A DNA stretch of 64,000 nucleotides. It comes from Acidovorax sp. T1 (GTDB taxonomy: Bacteria; Pseudomonadota; Gammaproteobacteria; Burkholderiales; Burkholderiaceae_C). The DNA lies in the NCBI RefSeq assembly GCF_002176815.1, contig NZ_CP021648.1, positions 2,550,001 to 2,614,000 on the forward strand. The letters are read 5' to 3'. The first letter of the stretch is position 1. Each line of letters opens with the position of its first letter. The notes beneath the pieces were generated by a model. It saw nothing but the letters and a program-made list of their open reading frames with translations, had not been told where the DNA came from and searched no databases. Of the stretch, positions 61,411 through 64,000 are shown in pieces. Made by a program: the position numbers and the translations under genes.

Positions 61411-62252
61411 GGGCGCCTCCCTTGGGCTGGCGCGCCCTGGCCGGATTCGCGCGGCGGCAGGCTGGAGGCGTCCACCAGGTCGCGGTAGGCGTGCCAGCTG
61501 GCGTGGCCCAGCATGGGCATGACGGCGATCATGCCCAGCAGCAACGAGCCCAGCCCCAGCAGGGTGAAGCCCAGAATGAGCGCGGCCCACAGCGCCATCG
61601 GCACCGGGTTGGCCAGCACCGCCTGCCAGCTGGTGAGGATGGCCTGGCGCAGGCTGGCGCGCCGGTCCAGCAGCAGGGGCATGGCCACCACGCTGGACAG
61701 GAAGATGGGCGCGGCCATCAGGCTGCCCAGTGCCAGCCATAGCTCGAACAGCCAGCCGCCCCTGGCCAGCACCACATGCTGCAAAAAGTCGCGCGGCGTC
61801 TCGATGGGCACCGGCGCCAGCAGGGTGATCAGGGCTGCCGAGGTCACCACCCAGCCGGTGGCGGCCAGCGCCAGCAGGGCGCCGAACTGCACCATGCACC
61901 AGTAGTCGTTGCCCCATTTGTTGACATGGCTGTTTTGCCAGTTGAGCCAGGTTTTCAGCACCACGGCGGTGTTGGCGCTCTCGCCCCGCTCCAGCGCCCG
62001 GCTCAGTGCATACAGGCTGGTGGCCAGCACCGGCGCCACCACCAGAAAGCCCGACAGCGCGCCCGCCAGCAGCCAAAAACGGTTGTGGGCCACGGCCATG
62101 ATGGCCGCGCCCAGCAGCGCCATGGCCAGCCCGTGCGCAAAGCTGATCCAGCCGGCACGCGCCATGTCGCGCCAGCCCAGGGCCAGCCAGGCCAGCGGTT
62201 GCATCAGCCCGATGGTGCGGACGACGGGCAAGGGGGGCGGGTTAAAGCGCAT
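61407..62252 (-). CDS. DUF2189 membrane protein
   Basis: I chose ATG 62252 (conserved start MRFNPPPLPVVRT), giving 281 residues. Six to seven hydrophobic segments are spread along it, with the conserved stretch LAWLALGWRDMARAGWISFAHG near the N-terminus. DUF2189 proteins of proteobacteria are sometimes annotated as cytochrome c oxidase subunit I-like, but no haem ligands are evident. Coupled to the small DUF2788 gene downstream. Confidence 0.85.
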   Translation of the reverse strand: MRFNPPPLPVVRTIGLMQPLAWLALGWRDMARAGWISFAHGLAMALLGAAIMAVAHNRFWLLAGALSGFLVVAPVLATSLYALSRALERGESANTAVVLKTWLNWQNSHVNKWGNDYWCMVQFGALLALAATGWVVTSAALITLLAPVPIETPRDFLQHVVLARGGWLFELWLALGSLMAAPIFLSSVVAMPLLLDRRASLRQAILTSWQAVLANPVPMALWAALILGFTLLGLGSLLLGMIAVMPMLGHASWHAYRDLVDASSLPPRESGQGAPAQGRRP

Positions 62253-62303
62253 GGGGTTTCCGGGCAAAGCGGGTTGAGGCGGGCTGAAGCGGGTTGAAGC
62301 GGA

Positions 62304-63035
62304 TTAGCGCTTGTCAGAGAGCGCCGCCGGGCCATCCAGCAGGCGGCACAACTCGGTCAGGCTGGTCACGGTGGCATGGGGCGGTGTGTCGTGGGGCCAG
62401 GCCTTTTGCGCGGTGTTCAGCCACACGGCCTGCATGCCGGCGGTGATGGCTGCCAGCGCATCGAGCGTGGCGTCGTCCCCCACATGCAGCACCTCATGGG
62501 GCGCAACGCCCAGGGTGCTGGCGGCGGCATGAAAGATGCGCGGATCAGGCTTGGGCACACCAAAATCTTGCGCGCTGATGCTGGCCCTGAAATAGTGGCC
62601 GATGCCCACGCGGTGCACATCGGCATTGCCGTTGGACACCGCCACCACCGGGTAGCGCTGCGACAGGAAGGCCAGCGTGGCGTGGGCGTCGTCAAACAGA
62701 TCCACCCGCTGGCGCTCGGCAAAAAACACGTCAAACGCGGGCTCGGCCAGCGCCGCGTCGTCCCCGGCCTGGGTGAGGGCCAGGCGGATGGACTCGCGGC
62801 GCAGCGCGCTCAGGTTGTGCTGCAGGTCGGGGCGCAGGCTCACCATCTGGTTGCGGATGGCGCGCAGCGCAGTGGTGTCGGAAAACAAGGCCGCAGTGGC
62901 GGGGGCATGGTCGGTCAGCCACTGCAGCAACACCGCCTCGGCCCGGGTGATGGTGGGCCAGATGGGCCACAGCGTGTCGTCCAGATCGAGGCTGACGGCG
63001 CGGATGCGGGAAATATCGATAGCGGCAGCGGACAC
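62304..63035 (-). CDS. HAD-superfamily hydrolase
   Basis: The product has 243 residues. Motif I is VSLDLDDTLWPIWP (near 15-28), motif II AVSNGNADV, motif III with PKPDPRIF, and motif IV HVGDDATLDALAAITAGM. A helical cap lies between I and II. It is a phosphatase-like enzyme of the YjjG/haloacid dehalogenase group; the substrate is not evident. Confidence 0.92.
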   Translation of the reverse strand: MSAAAIDISRIRAVSLDLDDTLWPIWPTITRAEAVLLQWLTDHAPATAALFSDTTALRAIRNQMVSLRPDLQHNLSALRRESIRLALTQAGDDAALAEPAFDVFFAERQRVDLFDDAHATLAFLSQRYPVVAVSNGNADVHRVGIGHYFRASISAQDFGVPKPDPRIFHAAASTLGVAPHEVLHVGDDATLDALAAITAGMQAVWLNTAQKAWPHDTPPHATVTSLTELCRLLDGPAALSDKR

Positions 63036-63222
63036 AGTGGATTCCGGGAGAGCAGATGGCGGGCCTTGCCCGAAAAAAGTCCAGCCAGAGAATACCCCAC
63101 GCGGTCAACGCGCGTGGGCCAACGGGGGCGCAAAACCGCTTTTTCCCTGGCGCTCTGCCCATAATGGCAGCAGGCGCCGTTGCCAGCCCTGAACGCGCCG
63201 ATCAACCCTCCCGGAGAAAAAC

Positions 63223-63594
63223 ATGAACGCAACACTGACCGCTGCCCAACGCGAAGAGCTCAAGGCCCTGCTGCTGGCGGCGCGCATAAACGTGCAGGCC
63301 CAGATGCAGCAAAACCGCGAGAACCTCGCGCCGCCCGCTGCCGACCAGGACGGCATCGAGCAGGGCAATGTGGTGCGCGAAGTGGACCAGGCGCTCACCA
63401 ACATCGACGCTGCGGACGTCAAGCGCATCGACCACGCGCTGGAGGCCCTGGAAGACGGCAGCTATGGCCTGTGCGCCGAATGCGGCTGCGCCATTGCGTT
63501 CGAGCGCCTGAAGATCGAACCGCAGACGCAGCATTGCGTGGCCTGCAAGTCGCGCTGGGAACAGGGCAAGGGCCACGCCAGGGCGCAGTCCTGA
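63223..63594 (+). CDS. TraR/DksA-family zinc-finger protein
   Basis: The product has 123 residues, preceded by GGAGAAAAAC. A helical N-terminus (AAQREELKALLLAARINVQAQMQ) is followed by the C4 zinc finger CAECGCAIAFERLKIEPQ...CVACK. The coiled-coil tip DxxDxA of DksA is not obvious (EVDQALTNIDAADVK). It probably binds the RNA-polymerase secondary channel as other family members. It is distinct from full-length DksA (~150 residues). Confidence 0.88.
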   Translation: MNATLTAAQREELKALLLAARINVQAQMQQNRENLAPPAADQDGIEQGNVVREVDQALTNIDAADVKRIDHALEALEDGSYGLCAECGCAIAFERLKIEPQTQHCVACKSRWEQGKGHARAQS

Positions 63595-63680
63595 ACGTTC
63601 CGGTCTGAGCACCGCGGGCCACGAGCACTGCACAAAGGCCCATGCCGGCGCGCGGGCCCTGCCTTGCGTGAGAATGCGCC

Positions 63681-64000
63681 ATGCCTTTTCAAACCGAACC
63701 GCCCTACACCCACGGCCAGGCCGAGCGCACCGCCGTGCTGCTGTGCAACCTGGGAACACCCGACGCGCCCACGGCCCCTGCCGTGCGGCGCTATCTTGCC
63801 GATTTTCTGGGCGACCACCGGGTGGTCGAGATTCCCCGGCTGGTGTGGTGGCCCATCCTGCACGGCATCATTTTGCGCACCCGGCCGGCCAAATCTGCCG
63901 CCAAATACGCCAGCGTGTGGATGCCCGAAGGCTCGCCCCTGGCGGTGTGGACCGCCAAACAGGCCACGCTGCTGCGCGGCTGGCTGGGCCAGGCCGGGCA
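63681..64000 (+). CDS. hemH: Ferrochelatase HemH, 3' end beyond window
   Basis: The first 106 codons are visible from ATG 63681. It begins [29 protein letters not shown], the strongly conserved ferrochelatase N-terminus, followed by [25 protein letters not shown] and [10 protein letters not shown]. It inserts Fe2+ into protoporphyrin IX in the last step of haem synthesis. Confidence 0.95.
   Translation, partial: MPFQTEPPYTHGQAERTAVLLCNLGTPDAPTAPAVRRYLADFLGDHRVVEIPRLVWWPILHGIILRTRPAKSAAKYASVWMPEGSPLAVWTAKQATLLRGWLGQAG

Overview
The window reads as a betaproteobacterial chromosome of the Comamonadaceae type (Acidovorax, Diaphorobacter or Alicycliphilus-like). The evidence is the GC-rich tig-clpP-clpX-lon cluster beside a tRNA-Leu, the hpnCDE squalene genes, and the small palindromic elements I associate with this family. 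A large integrative and conjugative element (ICE) of the clc/PAGI-2 type occupies the left 45 kb. It is inserted at the 3' end of a tRNA-Gly(GCC) gene (45142-45217), where its tyrosine integrase sits. Its other end lies left of base 1, so only part of the element is visible.

ICE core (1-16.9 kb). A plus-strand 'GI-type' type IV secretion operon encodes proteins of the PFL_4703-4711 (TIGR0374x/0375x) families: pilus-assembly proteins, a lipoprotein, a VirB4/TraC-like ATPase, a DsbA-like thioredoxin, RadC, a TraU-like protein and a TraG-N membrane protein. It is followed by a DUF3742 protein, a RES toxin with its MbcA/ParS-type antitoxin, and a MobH (TraI-like) relaxase.

ICE cargo (17-45 kb). 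A minus-strand rarA - nhaA(-dsbA fusion) - uvrA2 group comes first, with nhaA and uvrA2 starting with the same 50-bp leader. Next is an NDH-2 and formaldehyde-detoxification block (ndh, fghA, DUF3422, VOC, frmA, frmR with a visible FrmR-type operator). After that come a carbon-nitrogen hydrolase/GNAT/SnoaL operon with a divergent LysR gene, an AT-richer stretch with uvrB, DUF488 and LysR, a glutathione-independent formaldehyde dehydrogenase, an IS21-family element, and a regulatory cluster (LysR, XRE, a LysR effector domain without DNA-binding half) next to the integrase. The cargo looks like a stress module: formaldehyde, DNA damage, and Na+/pH.

The most interesting observation is that the C-terminal ~150 residues of the ICE integrase are clearly homologous to the antitoxin of the RES toxin-antitoxin pair 28 kb away (27 identities in 58 ungapped positions, plus the LGGR-like toxin-binding segment). 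The recombinase itself may therefore act as, or evolved from fusion to, a toxin-neutralising antitoxin.

Chromosomal backbone (45.1-64 kb). Lon, ClpX, ClpP and trigger factor form the proteostasis cluster. An RND efflux operon follows in which both genes are damaged: an amber codon near the end of the adaptor gene and a +1 frameshift in an 8-base homopolymer of the pump gene. Then come hpnC, sdaA, hpnD and hpnE, with sdaA bracketed by two copies of a palindromic element and separating hpnC from hpnDE. The window ends with small membrane proteins, a HAD hydrolase, a DksA/TraR zinc-finger protein and the start of hemH. No CRISPR array and no rRNA were seen.
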